A stretch of 64,000 bases of DNA from Catonella sp963545085 (GTDB lineage Bacteria > Bacillota > Clostridia > Lachnospirales > Lachnospiraceae): contig CAUUHV010000005.1 of assembly GCA_963545085.1 (NCBI GenBank), positions 15,970-79,969 on the forward strand, read 5' to 3'. Positions 55,288-63,888 of this stretch are shown here, one piece after another. Positions within the stretch are counted from its first letter, which is position 1, and each line of letters opens with the position of its first letter. The notes beneath the pieces are model-generated. The model was not told where the DNA came from and made no database searches. It saw only the letters and a list, made by a program, of their open reading frames with translations. The translations under genes were made by a program, and so were the position numbers.

Positions 55288-55391
55288 AGCCAAACTTCCT
55301 TTCGTCAAAATGCTTTGTTTTTCGACTGCTTTCTTTCTTTTATATCGCTTTTTCCTAATAGTAGCATGACGAGGAGAAAACAGTGTGTTTG

Positions 55392-55433
55392 AATGTGATT
55401 GTAATATTGTAAAATGTGATAACTGATGTTATC
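55392..55433. promoter_or_regulatory. Direct and inverted repeats between TRAP operon and AraC gene
   Basis: AATGTGAT occurs at 55392-55399 and 55413-55420, exactly 21 bp apart, the spacing of AraC-family half-sites. GATAAC (55418-55423), TGAT, GTTATC (55428-55433) forms a perfect inverted repeat overlapping the second copy. The divergent spacing makes control of both sides possible. Confidence 0.5.
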
Positions 55434-55460
55434 CTTAAAAAAAGAAAAAGGAGGTGTTTC

Positions 55461-56336
55461 ATGCCTTTTCATCATAAACTGAATCATATTGTGGACTCTC
55501 TGTTGACACAGCGGCAGGCGATGCAGCAACTTCCGACTCCTATAGAAATCACGTGGTATACAAATCGCGCTAATACTCAGTCCGTATTGCATTCTCATCC
55601 GTATTATGAGTTGGTACTTCCAATTCGGGGAAGCGTTATGTATTCCGTGAACGGCAGCTTGATTTCACTTTCGGAAGGAGAGTTAATTATACTGCCTGCC
55701 GAGATTTTTCATTATGGAAAATATGATATTTCAGAAAGCGTTTCCGAACGTCTGCTTGCGCAGATTGACAGATTCTTATGGGATAAAACTGCGGAAGAGT
55801 TGTGCTTTTCGGAGCTTTGCAATCTGTATGTACCTTTAGTTATCAGCGCTTCATCAGTTTCGTCATGGGGTTTTCGCAGTCTTTTTGAACATATTGATTT
55901 GCTTAGAAGTGTTAAAGAAGAGAAGAACAGGCAGGTACTTTCTCAAGTAATGATGAAAACTCTGCAAATTTACATTATGGAGAGCCTTGGTGAAGAACAC
56001 TCCAGAAAACTGCCGAAGAACAGTATCGTTGAGCAGGCGGTACAGTATATACAGCATGAGTTTACAGACCCTTCTCTGACCGTTCTTGATATTGCTCGTC
56101 ATACTTACACCAGTAGGGAGCATCTTTCCCGAGTATTCAAACGATATACCATGCAGAGTATTCATAATTATGTTACCGAGCTTAGAATGCAGTTTTTTCA
56201 CCAGCAGCTTTCCGAAGGATGTAGTATAATGGAAGCATGTGAGGGCAGCGGGTTTTCGGACTATTCAAGCTTCACAAGGAGCTTTCGCCGTATCCACGGT
56301 ATGACGCCGACACAGTACTTGAAGAACTTGAGATGA
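55461..56336 (+). CDS. AraC-family transcriptional regulator
   Basis: A 291-residue regulator. The N-terminal ~150 residues form a cupin-like sensor (HSHPYYELVLPIRG, GSLISLSEGELIILPAEIFH). The C-terminal ~100 residues hold the two HTH motifs (LTVLDIARHTYTSREHLSRV and IMEACEGSGFSDYSSFTRSF, then RRIHGMTPTQYL). The start at 55461 is preceded by AAAAAGGAGG. It is divergent from the YcxB-TRAP unit and followed 19 bp later by an esterase, so it probably activates this locus when the imported glycoside is present. Confidence 0.95.
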   Translation: MPFHHKLNHIVDSLLTQRQAMQQLPTPIEITWYTNRANTQSVLHSHPYYELVLPIRGSVMYSVNGSLISLSEGELIILPAEIFHYGKYDISESVSERLLAQIDRFLWDKTAEELCFSELCNLYVPLVISASSVSSWGFRSLFEHIDLLRSVKEEKNRQVLSQVMMKTLQIYIMESLGEEHSRKLPKNSIVEQAVQYIQHEFTDPSLTVLDIARHTYTSREHLSRVFKRYTMQSIHNYVTELRMQFFHQQLSEGCSIMEACEGSGFSDYSSFTRSFRRIHGMTPTQYLKNLR

Positions 56337-56355
56337 TTTTATAAGGAGGTTGACT

Positions 56356-57147
56356 ATGGCTTTGATGGAAACACATTATTACAGCAGCTGCTTGGGCAGC
56401 AACATTACTTTAAACGTATTTGTTCCTACTCCTTCTTCGAATGAAGAAATTACAGACCGGAAAGTGAGAGAGAAGTATAGGTATGAAAAAGGATTGCCTG
56501 TAATTTATTTGTTGCACGGGGCGTACGGAGACGCTTTTTCATGGATAAGGTACAGCAATATCGAAAGATATGCGCAGGAAAAAGGCATTATAGCGGTAAT
56601 GGCTTCGGCGGAAAATTCGTTTTATCAGAATCTTAAAAGCGGTAAGAAATATGAGAAATTTTTTACCGAAGAGCTTCCGACTTTTATACAAAATGTTTTT
56701 CCGGCATCTAAAAAAAGAGAAGACACCTATATAGCGGGGCTTTCAATGGGCGGTTACGGAGCATGGTACTTGGGACTGTCTCATCCCGAGCTTTATGCAG
56801 GCGCGGCTTCTCTTTCGGGAGCGGTTGATATAGCGGAGATTTTTAATATGGATTCTTCGGCGGGACCGTTTAATCTTTCGGATTCTTTCGGAGATATTTC
56901 AACGCCTGAAGGAAGCGAATATGACCTTTTATATCTTTATGACAGGGCTAAGGAAAAAGGCACGGTTCCCGAGCTTTATCAGGCTGTGGGCTATGATGAC
57001 TTTTTGTATAAGGGAAATCTCAGAATAAAGGCGGAGCTTGAAAAAAGGGGAGCAAACCTTGCCTTTGAGGAAGGAGAGGGCGCTCATACATGGGATTTTT
57101 GGGACTCATATATAAAAAAAGTTTTAGAGCGGATAAAAACGGATTGA
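56356..57147 (+). CDS. Esterase-D-type alpha/beta hydrolase
   Basis: A 263-residue cytoplasmic esterase. Serine nucleophile Ser130 in AGLSMGGYGA, oxyanion-hole HGAYGD, probable Asp214 (VGYDDFLY) and His244 (EGAHTWDFW). The family includes acetyl, tributyrin and carbohydrate esterases. GGAGG lies 7 bases before ATG 56356; a TTG six bases upstream is too close. Between an AraC gene and a sugar transporter, it probably removes acyl groups from imported saccharides, although this is inferred from context. Confidence 0.85.
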   Translation: MALMETHYYSSCLGSNITLNVFVPTPSSNEEITDRKVREKYRYEKGLPVIYLLHGAYGDAFSWIRYSNIERYAQEKGIIAVMASAENSFYQNLKSGKKYEKFFTEELPTFIQNVFPASKKREDTYIAGLSMGGYGAWYLGLSHPELYAGAASLSGAVDIAEIFNMDSSAGPFNLSDSFGDISTPEGSEYDLLYLYDRAKEKGTVPELYQAVGYDDFLYKGNLRIKAELEKRGANLAFEEGEGAHTWDFWDSYIKKVLERIKTD

Positions 57148-57165
57148 TATTGAGAGGATTGTAAT

Positions 57166-58607
57166 ATGGAAAATATTAAGCAAAAAGACAATATAATGGA
57201 ACAGTTTGAAAAAAAGCTAAAAGACCTTTCGGAATAAGAGATAAAGCGGGATATGCCTTCGGAGATTTGGCAAACAACCTTACTTTTGTGTTGGTAGCTA
57301 TGTTCATGATGAAGTTTTACACTGATATTATGGGCGTATCGGCGGCACTTGTAGGAGCTTTGATGATGATAGCCAAGGTGGTTGATGCCTTTACGGATGT
57401 ATTGATGGGACAGATAGTGGAGCGAAGTTCTTATACGGTGAGAGGAAAATTTTCTCCATGGATAAGGCGTTTTGCAGGTCCCGTATCTCTTTCGTGCTTT
57501 CTTATTTTTGCGCCGTATTTTGCGGACAAGCCGATGGGGTTTAAAATTTTCTGGATGTTTTTTACTTATCTGTTATGGGGCTCGGTTTGCTATACGGGAG
57601 TAAATATTCCTTACGGCTCCATGGCTTCCGCAATAAGTGATAAGGCTGTCGATCGTCAGCATCTTTCCACATGGAGAAATAGAGGAATGGTTGTAGGGCA
57701 GGTTGTGGTTGTTGTAGTGCTTCCCCTTGTGGTATATACGAGCAATTCGGAAGGAAATAAGGTACTGAACGGAAACTATGTTATGATTGCCGCGGCTGTA
57801 TGCGGAATATTGGCGTGTTTGGTTTATTTTGCCTGCGCGCGCATGTGTACTGAAAGGATCGTTCTTACTACAAAAAGGGAAAGGCGGAAAAACATTTTTC
57901 AGCTGTTCGGAATTTTGTTTACAAACAGAGCGTTTATAGGAATTATTACAGCATCACTGTTATTGCTGCTTGTACAGCTCACATCGGGCGGTATGGGAAA
58001 TTATGTATATCCTAATTATTTTAACAATACTGTAATGCTGTCACTAAGCTCGTTTATCGGAAGCGGAGTTATTTTAGTATTATCGGTTTTTGTGAATTCG
58101 TTGGCTGCGAGATTCGGGAAAAAGGAGCTGGCGGCGTTCGGAGCGTTTTTAGGAGCTGTGGCGTTAATATTATTATATATTTTGCACACGGAACACGTGG
58201 CTGTATATGTGATTTTATCGACAATAGCATCTGCGGGTTTGGGTTTGTTCAGTCTTGTGTGTTGGGCGATGATAACGGACGTTATAGACGATATTGAAGT
58301 TAAAAGGGAAGTGCGCAGCGATGCGACGGTTTACTCGGTGTATTCTTTCGCAAGAAAGCTCGGGCAGGCTGCAAGCTCCGGACTTACGGGACTGCTGTTG
58401 TCTTTTGCGGGATACACGGCGGCTACAGCCTTTGATAAGTCGGTAGTGGATAAAATATATGATTTTTCCACACTGATTCCCGCTATAGGATTTCTTGTTA
58501 TAGGGTTTTTCCTTATGTTGCTGTATCCGTTATCTAAAAAAGCGGTTGAGAATAATGCCTCTCTGCTTAAGAGCAGAAGAGAAGAAAAGTCAAATAAATA
58601 TATTTAG
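57166..58607 (+). CDS. GPH-family sugar:cation symporter with a frame break at an A7 tract
   Basis: A ~460-residue membrane transporter with about 12 helices (GPH/MelB type). ATG 57166, with a GAGAGG site, opens a frame that stops after 23 codons (TAA 57235-57237). The transporter itself (KRPFGIRDKAGYAFGDLANN, then YTDIMGVSAALVGALMMIAK) is in the -1 frame and lacks a good start of its own; the first in-frame start-like codon is TTG 57267, inside the first motif. The two frames join at A AAA AAG (57210-57216), a canonical -1 slippery heptamer; an eighth A would also restore the frame. Either recoding, phase variation, mutation or a sequence error explains this. The first helix motifs fit only if the frames are joined. 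Confidence 0.7.
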
Positions 58608-58724
58608 CTTTCCTCGTTTTCTTCATCAAAACACCGCCTTATCCGTTGTTTATGGCATATTAAGGATAAAACAATTTGTTTTTGCAATTATGCCCTGAAA
58701 CGTTGATTATATGCGCTGTTCTAT

Positions 58725-58773
58725 AAAAAATGCGGAAAGTTAGTATAAAAATACTTGAGTTTCCGCATTTTTT
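58725..58773 (+). terminator. Terminator after the GPH transporter
   Basis: AAAAAATGCGGAAA (58725-58738) pairs perfectly with TTTCCGCATTTTTT (58760-58773); the loop contains AGTAT/ATACT. It can function in both directions. Confidence 0.85.
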
Positions 58774-59144
58774 CATTGTTGTAAATGTCAAAGATGGGAT
58801 TATAACATAAAATACCAAAAAACATTACTGAAAATTAAAAAAATTGACAAAAAAATAAGCTGTGGTTGGCCCTGATAAAGAAGTGTAGAGTTTTGAGATT
58901 GGGATGAAGTGCCGAATTTCCGAATATAAATATAGTGATTGTCTAAATGGTGTATTTGCCGTTAATTGAGAAATAGTATTCATAATTCTGTGAAATTTTT
59001 AATGTTAAACTGATTGAAATATAAGCTATATAGAACTTTGTGAAGTTGTACATTGTATTAAATATTAAACATACTTGTATAGCAGGCATATGGAGACAAT
59101 TTGCTACTTTAGCCTCATATAATAGCGTTTACAAGAGTTTATAG
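58774..59144. other. AT-rich intergenic region without a recognisable gene
   Basis: No gene with a plausible ribosome site is seen on either strand. A TTGACA near 58853 has no -10 box at 16-18 bp. The region lies 3' of the ROK repressor gene and 3' of the GPH terminator, so it need not contain promoters. A small RNA cannot be excluded. Confidence 0.35.
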
Positions 59145-60371
59145 TTAAATAACGGTCGTCGCAATATCATATTCTTTTTGAAGCACAAGCATTGCAGCTC
59201 CGATTGCGCCTATATTGTCATTATAAATAGATTTTAGCACTTCCAATTGTTCGGCATTCGCGTCAACAGCCGCCTCTTTTAGTATTCTTGAAACGGCATC
59301 GATAAAAAGGTCTCCTGCTTCTGCCAATCTGCCGGACAGTATTATTTTTTTCGGCGCAAAAAGATTGACAACAGGTATAAGCGAATTTCCTAAAACAGAT
59401 GCTAAATAATATAGGTAGGACAATGAATCGGGATCATTGGAAAGAGCTGATTGCACCAACAAAGAAGTTGAAATATTATTTATATTATTTTCGCTTAAAG
59501 TAAATAAATTTTTAAAACGTCCATTTTCAATTTCGGAAAGCAAGTAATTTTTCACACTAAAATCACCGATAATTGTATTTAGACAGCCTGTTTTTCCGCA
59601 AAAACACTGTTTTTTGTTTCCGGGAACAGGAATATGTCCAAGCTCGCCCGCAGTTCCGTTACTACCGAAATAAGGCTGATTATTAAGAACCGGAATTGCG
59701 CGGGCTCCGGTTCTTATGGAAATAAAAACAAAATCATCGGAATTTCCTTTAAAAGCCAACCATTTATAGGCAAGTACCATACAGTCTGAATTGTTAAGGA
59801 TATAACATGGAATATTATATTTACTTTCAACTTGACCGGTTATAGGGAGATTAACCCAATCGTCTATATAAGCGTAGTGAAGAGCGATTCCCTTTTCGGA
59901 ATCGATATATCCCGGCATACCGATACCGATACCGAGACATTTTGAACTTTTTACTCCCAAATTCTGCATTGCGTCATCAATACAGGAATAAATACATGTT
60001 AAGATTTCATCGGAAGTAACATCATTTTTGATTTTAAGATAATTTGAATAAATCACGATTCCTGAGAAATCTAAAATTGCCCAATGCATTTTTTGAATGT
60101 TAAATTCTATGCCGATAAAATAGCCTCCGGCAGGATTTAAATGAAGATAGGTCGGCTTTCTGCCTATTAATAATTCGCTTTGATCAGGAGCGTCTTCATA
60201 AATCAGTTTTTCGTCTAACAATTCCGCAACTGTATTCAGAACGGTTGTCATACTGTATTCGGTTTTTCTTTTTATATCGGAACGAGAAATATTAGAAGAA
60301 CTATATCTGATTAAATTTAAAATATGATTTTTTTTATAATTTTTTCGCCGTGCAGTAATAGATAGTGTCAT
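59145..60371 (-). CDS. ROK-family transcriptional repressor
   Basis: A 408-residue regulator of the XylR/NagC class: an N-terminal winged HTH (residues ~10-75, HILNLIRYSSSNISRSDIKR then MTTVLNTVAELLDE) fused to a ROK sugar-binding domain with the zinc motif CFCGKTGCLN and GELGHIPVPGN. The kinase-type GTG loop is replaced by RTGARAIPV and the catalytic Asp region is NNSDCMVLA, fitting a regulator rather than a kinase. AAGGGGG precedes the start. It is divergent from the SIS-ABC operon, whose promoter and leader contain the candidate operator. Such proteins release DNA when a sugar or sugar phosphate binds. Confidence 0.92.
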   Translation of the reverse strand: MTLSITARRKNYKKNHILNLIRYSSSNISRSDIKRKTEYSMTTVLNTVAELLDEKLIYEDAPDQSELLIGRKPTYLHLNPAGGYFIGIEFNIQKMHWAILDFSGIVIYSNYLKIKNDVTSDEILTCIYSCIDDAMQNLGVKSSKCLGIGIGMPGYIDSEKGIALHYAYIDDWVNLPITGQVESKYNIPCYILNNSDCMVLAYKWLAFKGNSDDFVFISIRTGARAIPVLNNQPYFGSNGTAGELGHIPVPGNKKQCFCGKTGCLNTIIGDFSVKNYLLSEIENGRFKNLFTLSENNINNISTSLLVQSALSNDPDSLSYLYYLASVLGNSLIPVVNLFAPKKIILSGRLAEAGDLFIDAVSRILKEAAVDANAEQLEVLKSIYNDNIGAIGAAMLVLQKEYDIATTVI

Positions 60372-60428
60372 ATAGCCCCCTTAGTTAAATTTAATGCATT
60401 ATAAAAAGGTTGGTTTTTGTTAAAAAGG

Positions 60429-60457
60429 ATTATAACATAATTGTAAAAAAAGCACAA
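60429..60457 (-). promoter_or_regulatory. Promoter of the ROK repressor gene
   Basis: On the minus strand TTGTGC (60457-60452), 17 bp, TATAAT (60434-60429) with the extended TG immediately upstream. The leader is about 50 bases. Confidence 0.65.
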
Positions 60458-60491
60458 AAAAAGATATTGAAATTTATAATAATAAACGGTA

Positions 60492-60520
60492 TTGACAAGA
60501 AAAGCTGTTGGTAGTAAATT
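60492..60520 (+). promoter_or_regulatory. Promoter of the SIS-ABC operon
   Basis: TTGACA (60492-60497), 17 bp, TAAATT (60515-60520). Transcription would start near 60527, exactly on the first ATCGAAAACGAT site, and leave a leader of about 275 bases. Confidence 0.6.
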
Positions 60521-60526
60521 TATTAT

Positions 60527-60538
60527 ATCGAAAACGAT
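60527..60538. promoter_or_regulatory. Candidate operator, copy 1
   Basis: ATCGAAAACGAT, arms ATCG/CGAT around AAAA, on the predicted transcription start; an ideal repressor position. Confidence 0.55.
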
Positions 60539-60675
60539 TAAATATATTTGTTTTAACTTTATTGCAATATTGTTATTGATAAAATGCAAGAATAATTTGA
60601 AATGAATAATTTACACACAGAAGTCGGATATATTGAAAATAATGTTTTAAAAGACTGAATTCAGGAAAGAAAGAG

Positions 60676-60774
60676 GTGAATGTTTTTGAAAATAATAAAA
60701 GAGAAAATATAAAAAATCCAATAAAGTCAAAAAGAAAGCAACATAAAGTCTATATAATATTTTTAGTGAATTAA
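60676..60774 (+). other. Open frame of 32 codons in the leader, perhaps a gene remnant
   Basis: GTG 60676, with AGGAAAG about 8 bases upstream, reads MNVFENNKRENIKN, then PIKSKRKQHKVYIIFLVN and stops at TAA 60772-60774, directly before the second operator. The basic stretch followed by hydrophobic residues resembles the first residues of a binding-protein-dependent permease, so it may be the stump of a lost gene; a leader peptide is the alternative. Confidence 0.25.
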
Positions 60775-60786
60775 ATCGAAAACGAT
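60775..60786. promoter_or_regulatory. Candidate operator, copy 2
   Basis: A second identical ATCGAAAACGAT, 248 bp from the first and 15 bp before the SIS ATG. Two spaced sites could allow looping by a dimeric or tetrameric repressor. Confidence 0.55.
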
Positions 60787-60801
60787 AAAATAAGGAGAAA
60801 A

Positions 60802-61365
60802 ATGAATTTTATAAAAAAAATAAAAAATTATATTGATAAAGAAAAAGAGGTTTTAGACCGCTTGGAGCTTCAAACAATCAATGAAGCGATGAACGCTCTA
60901 TTAAAAGCGAGAGATGAAAAAAAACATATTTTTATCATGGGAAACGGCGGCAGTGCCGCTACCGCATCACATTACGCAGGAGATTTCAACAAAGGTTTAA
61001 GTTTGAATAGAGATAAGAAATTTAGATTCTATTGTTTGAATGATAATGCAGCTACTGTTTTAAGTCTTGCAAACGATGTTTGCTATGAGGAAATATTTGT
61101 TCAACAGTTAAAAAATTTCATGGATCCGGGAGACATAGTGATTGGTATTTCCGGAAGCGGAAATTCGGAGAATATAATTAGAGCGGTAAAATATGCAAAG
61201 GAAAAGAAAAATTTAGTAATCGGAATGACAGGATACGATGGCGGAAGACTGAAAGAGTTGGCTGATATTAAATTACATGTTCCGGTTTCGGATATGCAGA
61301 TTACGGAAGATATACATATGATGTATAATCATTTAATCATGTCGATTCTATATAATGAAGAATAA
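60802..61365 (+). CDS. SIS-domain phosphosugar isomerase (GmhA-like)
   Basis: A 187-residue single SIS domain of the sedoheptulose-7-phosphate isomerase (GmhA) group: FIMGNGGSAATASHYAGD, ANDVCYEEIFVQQL, GDIVIGISGSGNSENI, and MTGYDGGRLKELADI. In GmhA proteins the conserved residues of the ATASHYAGDF and DIHMMYNHL segments form the active site at the dimer interface. No heptose kinase or transferase genes are nearby, so an LPS-type heptose route is improbable in this organism. With the ABC sugar system and the ROK repressor it probably isomerises a phosphorylated imported sugar. The ribosome site AAGGAG is strong. Confidence 0.85.
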   Translation: MNFIKKIKNYIDKEKEVLDRLELQTINEAMNALLKARDEKKHIFIMGNGGSAATASHYAGDFNKGLSLNRDKKFRFYCLNDNAATVLSLANDVCYEEIFVQQLKNFMDPGDIVIGISGSGNSENIIRAVKYAKEKKNLVIGMTGYDGGRLKELADIKLHVPVSDMQITEDIHMMYNHLIMSILYNEE

Positions 61366-61389
61366 ATCTTTAATTAAAAGGAGCGGAAA

Positions 61390-62904
61390 GTGAAAGATGA
61401 AAAAACGGTAAGCGACATAATTTTAGAATTTAAAAATATTACAAAAGAATTCCCCGGTGTAAAAGCGTTGGACAATGTGTCTTTTTCAATTAAAAGAGGA
61501 ACCGTACATGTGCTGTGCGGAGAAAACGGCGCCGGAAAGTCAACATTGATGAAAATTATTAACGGTCTTTATAAAGCTACTTCAGGAACTGTTTATTATA
61601 ACGGAGAAGAGTTAAAAGTATCCGATCCTACACAAGCAAGACAGCTTGGCATATCAATGATTTACCAAGAACTGAATATTGTCCCTAATATGTCTATTGC
61701 GGATAATATTTATCTTGGTCGTGAAATAATGAAAAATCGTTTTATTGTAGATGACAAAAAGTTATTGAAAACGGCTGAGTTATATATGAAAGAACAAGGG
61801 CTGAATTACAACCTGAAAGCAAAAATGAGTACTCTTTCGGTAGCACAGGCACAGATGATAGAGATTATAAAATCTATTTCATGTAATGCGAAAGTGATAC
61901 TCATGGATGAACCTACATCGGCAATTACCGGAACTGAAGTAGAGTACTTATTTAATAAAATACGCGAACTGAAAAAAGCGGGAGTAACAATTATTTATAT
62001 ATCACATAAAATGGACGAGATATTTAAAATTGCCGATACAATCTCCGTTTTTAGAGATGGAAAGCATATTGAAACAAGAGAAGCTGAAGACTTCAGTGTC
62101 AACCGAATTGTGGAGTTGATGGTCGGTCGTGAAATGAGTGAGGTTTATCCGGAAAGTCATACTATAGTCGGAAAAGAACTTTTTAGAGTTGAAGGCTTCA
62201 GATCAAAAGGTAAATTTGAAAATATAAGTTTCAATTTGAGAGAAGGGGAGATTTTAGGGATTGCAGGTTTGATGGGAGCAGGAAGAACGGAGATAGTAAG
62301 GGCGATTTTCGGATTGGATAGAAAAGACAGCGGAAAAGTATTCATGAAGGGAAAGGAAATCAGTATTAAAAATGTTAATGACTCAATTAAACATGGAATA
62401 AATATGTTATCTGAGGATCGAAGAAAATATGGATTGATTACCACGAGAAATATGCGTGAAAATATCAGTCTCGTTGCGCTGAAACATACATACAAAAAGA
62501 AATGGCTTAATTTAAAAATGGAATATAAGGGTGTAGAGGGAATGATTAAACGACTGAATATTAAACCGAATAATATGAAAGCCGTTGTACAAAACCTTAG
62601 CGGAGGAAATCAGCAGAAAGTTGTTCTCGGTAAATGGCTGCTTGCGGGACCTGAAATTTTGATTTTGGATGAACCCACTCGAGGTATTGATGTAGGCGCA
62701 AAACATGAAATATATAAAATTATGCGAAATCTGACCGAGCAAGGTGTTTCAATAATAATGATTTCTTCGGAATTACCTGAGTTATTAGGAATGAGTGACA
62801 GAATAATAGTTATAAAGGGCGGTCAAATTTCCGGCGAATTGTCAAAGGAAGAGGTGACGCCGGTCAGCATCATGAAATTTGCTGCAGGAGGCAAGGATGA
62901 ATAA
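61390..62904 (+). CDS. Sugar ABC transporter ATPase with two ABC domains (second system)
   Basis: A 504-residue RbsA-type ATPase. The first domain has Walker A CGENGAGKST and Walker B VILMDEPTSAI. The second has a degenerate Walker A (AGLMGAGRTE), signature NLSGGNQQK and Walker B ILILDEPTRGIDVG. It is a paralogue of the protein at 41626, but the two differ in the linker and the N-terminus. GTG 61390 is preceded by AAGGAGCGG; its end overlaps the permease start by 8 bases. Confidence 0.94.
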   Translation: MKDEKTVSDIILEFKNITKEFPGVKALDNVSFSIKRGTVHVLCGENGAGKSTLMKIINGLYKATSGTVYYNGEELKVSDPTQARQLGISMIYQELNIVPNMSIADNIYLGREIMKNRFIVDDKKLLKTAELYMKEQGLNYNLKAKMSTLSVAQAQMIEIIKSISCNAKVILMDEPTSAITGTEVEYLFNKIRELKKAGVTIIYISHKMDEIFKIADTISVFRDGKHIETREAEDFSVNRIVELMVGREMSEVYPESHTIVGKELFRVEGFRSKGKFENISFNLREGEILGIAGLMGAGRTEIVRAIFGLDRKDSGKVFMKGKEISIKNVNDSIKHGINMLSEDRRKYGLITTRNMRENISLVALKHTYKKKWLNLKMEYKGVEGMIKRLNIKPNNMKAVVQNLSGGNQQKVVLGKWLLAGPEILILDEPTRGIDVGAKHEIYKIMRNLTEQGVSIIMISSELPELLGMSDRIIVIKGGQISGELSKEEVTPVSIMKFAAGGKDE

Positions 62905-63862
62905 TAAGCTTACCACTATTTATAGGAAATGCGGAATTTACTTGATTTTACTTGCACTGCTTATTGTTTCATCGGTAGTATCGCCGGTGTTTTTAAGCAG
63001 CGCCAATATTATGAATTTATTAACGCAGATAGCTGTTGTAACAATTATTTCATGCGGTATTACGATGCTGATAATTGAAAACATGACAGATTTATCCGGC
63101 GGATCGGCAGTGGCATTAACAGGCTGTTTGTGCGTGGGTGTTTATAAAGGCTTTGTCGGATCCGGTATGAATAGTGTAATAGCAGTTTTAATATGCGTAA
63201 TAATCGCAATGTTGTCAGGCTTCTTAATAAATACTGTTTCAGGCATGATTACGATAAGATATAATGCACCTGCATTTATTGTCACATTAGCAATGGCTCA
63301 AGTTTCAAGAGGTTTGGTATATCTTTATACAGGCGGGCAGCCAATATATGATGTAGGCTCAATAGCGGTAATCGGTCAGGGAAGAATAGGCGGTATTTTA
63401 CCTTATTCCGTAATTATCATGATTGTGATTGTAATTATAACATGGGTGATATTAAATCGAACCAGATTTGGCAGATACGTTTACGCAACAGGCGGAAATG
63501 AGGAAGCGGCGATTGCGTCAGGCATTAACGTGAAGCGTGTAAAAATTCAAACTTTTATGATACATGGAGCATTTATCGGTATTGCAGGTGTGCTGTATAT
63601 GACAAGAATCAATTCGGGTCAACCGGCTGAAGGAGTTAACTTGGAATTTGATGCTATTACGGCGTCAATTATCGGAGGAACAAGCTTCTCAGGGGGCATA
63701 GGAACAGTACAGGGAGCAATTTGCGGCTCAATTATCATCGGAGTGATTAAGAATATTCTTAACTTGTTAAGCGTTCAGTCATACTATCAACAGATTATCA
63801 CAGGGATGATAATTGTAATTGCGGTTATTTTGGACATTAAAACGAAAATGTCTAAAAAATAA
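62897..63862 (+). CDS. Sugar ABC transporter permease (second system)
   Basis: A 321-residue RbsC-type permease with eight to ten helices. ITMLIIENMTDLSGGSAVAL is the changed version of the usual GGIDLSVG segment, GGNEEAAIASGINV and ASIIGGTSFSGGIGTVQGA are conserved. The start at 62897 is favoured because GGAGGCAAG lies directly upstream within the ATPase end; an in-frame ATG at 62879 has no site. It overlaps the ATPase gene, indicating coupling. Confidence 0.93.
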   Translation: MNNKLTTIYRKCGIYLILLALLIVSSVVSPVFLSSANIMNLLTQIAVVTIISCGITMLIIENMTDLSGGSAVALTGCLCVGVYKGFVGSGMNSVIAVLICVIIAMLSGFLINTVSGMITIRYNAPAFIVTLAMAQVSRGLVYLYTGGQPIYDVGSIAVIGQGRIGGILPYSVIIMIVIVIITWVILNRTRFGRYVYATGGNEEAAIASGINVKRVKIQTFMIHGAFIGIAGVLYMTRINSGQPAEGVNLEFDAITASIIGGTSFSGGIGTVQGAICGSIIIGVIKNILNLLSVQSYYQQIITGMIIVIAVILDIKTKMSKK

Positions 63863-63888
63863 TATAAAACAAATAAGGAGGATCAGGA

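Noticed and set aside
58774..59144. Promoter at the TTGACA near 58853
   Set aside because: No -10 box at 16-18 bp and no gene downstream on that strand.
60527..60538. ATCGAAAACGAT as a CcpA (cre) site
   Set aside because: It shares AAACG and the G before it but misses the first T and last C of the cre consensus; the identical second copy and ROK neighbour favour a specific operator.
60802..61365. SIS protein as part of an LPS heptose pathway
   Set aside because: No heptose kinase, phosphatase or transferase nearby and the genome appears Gram-positive.
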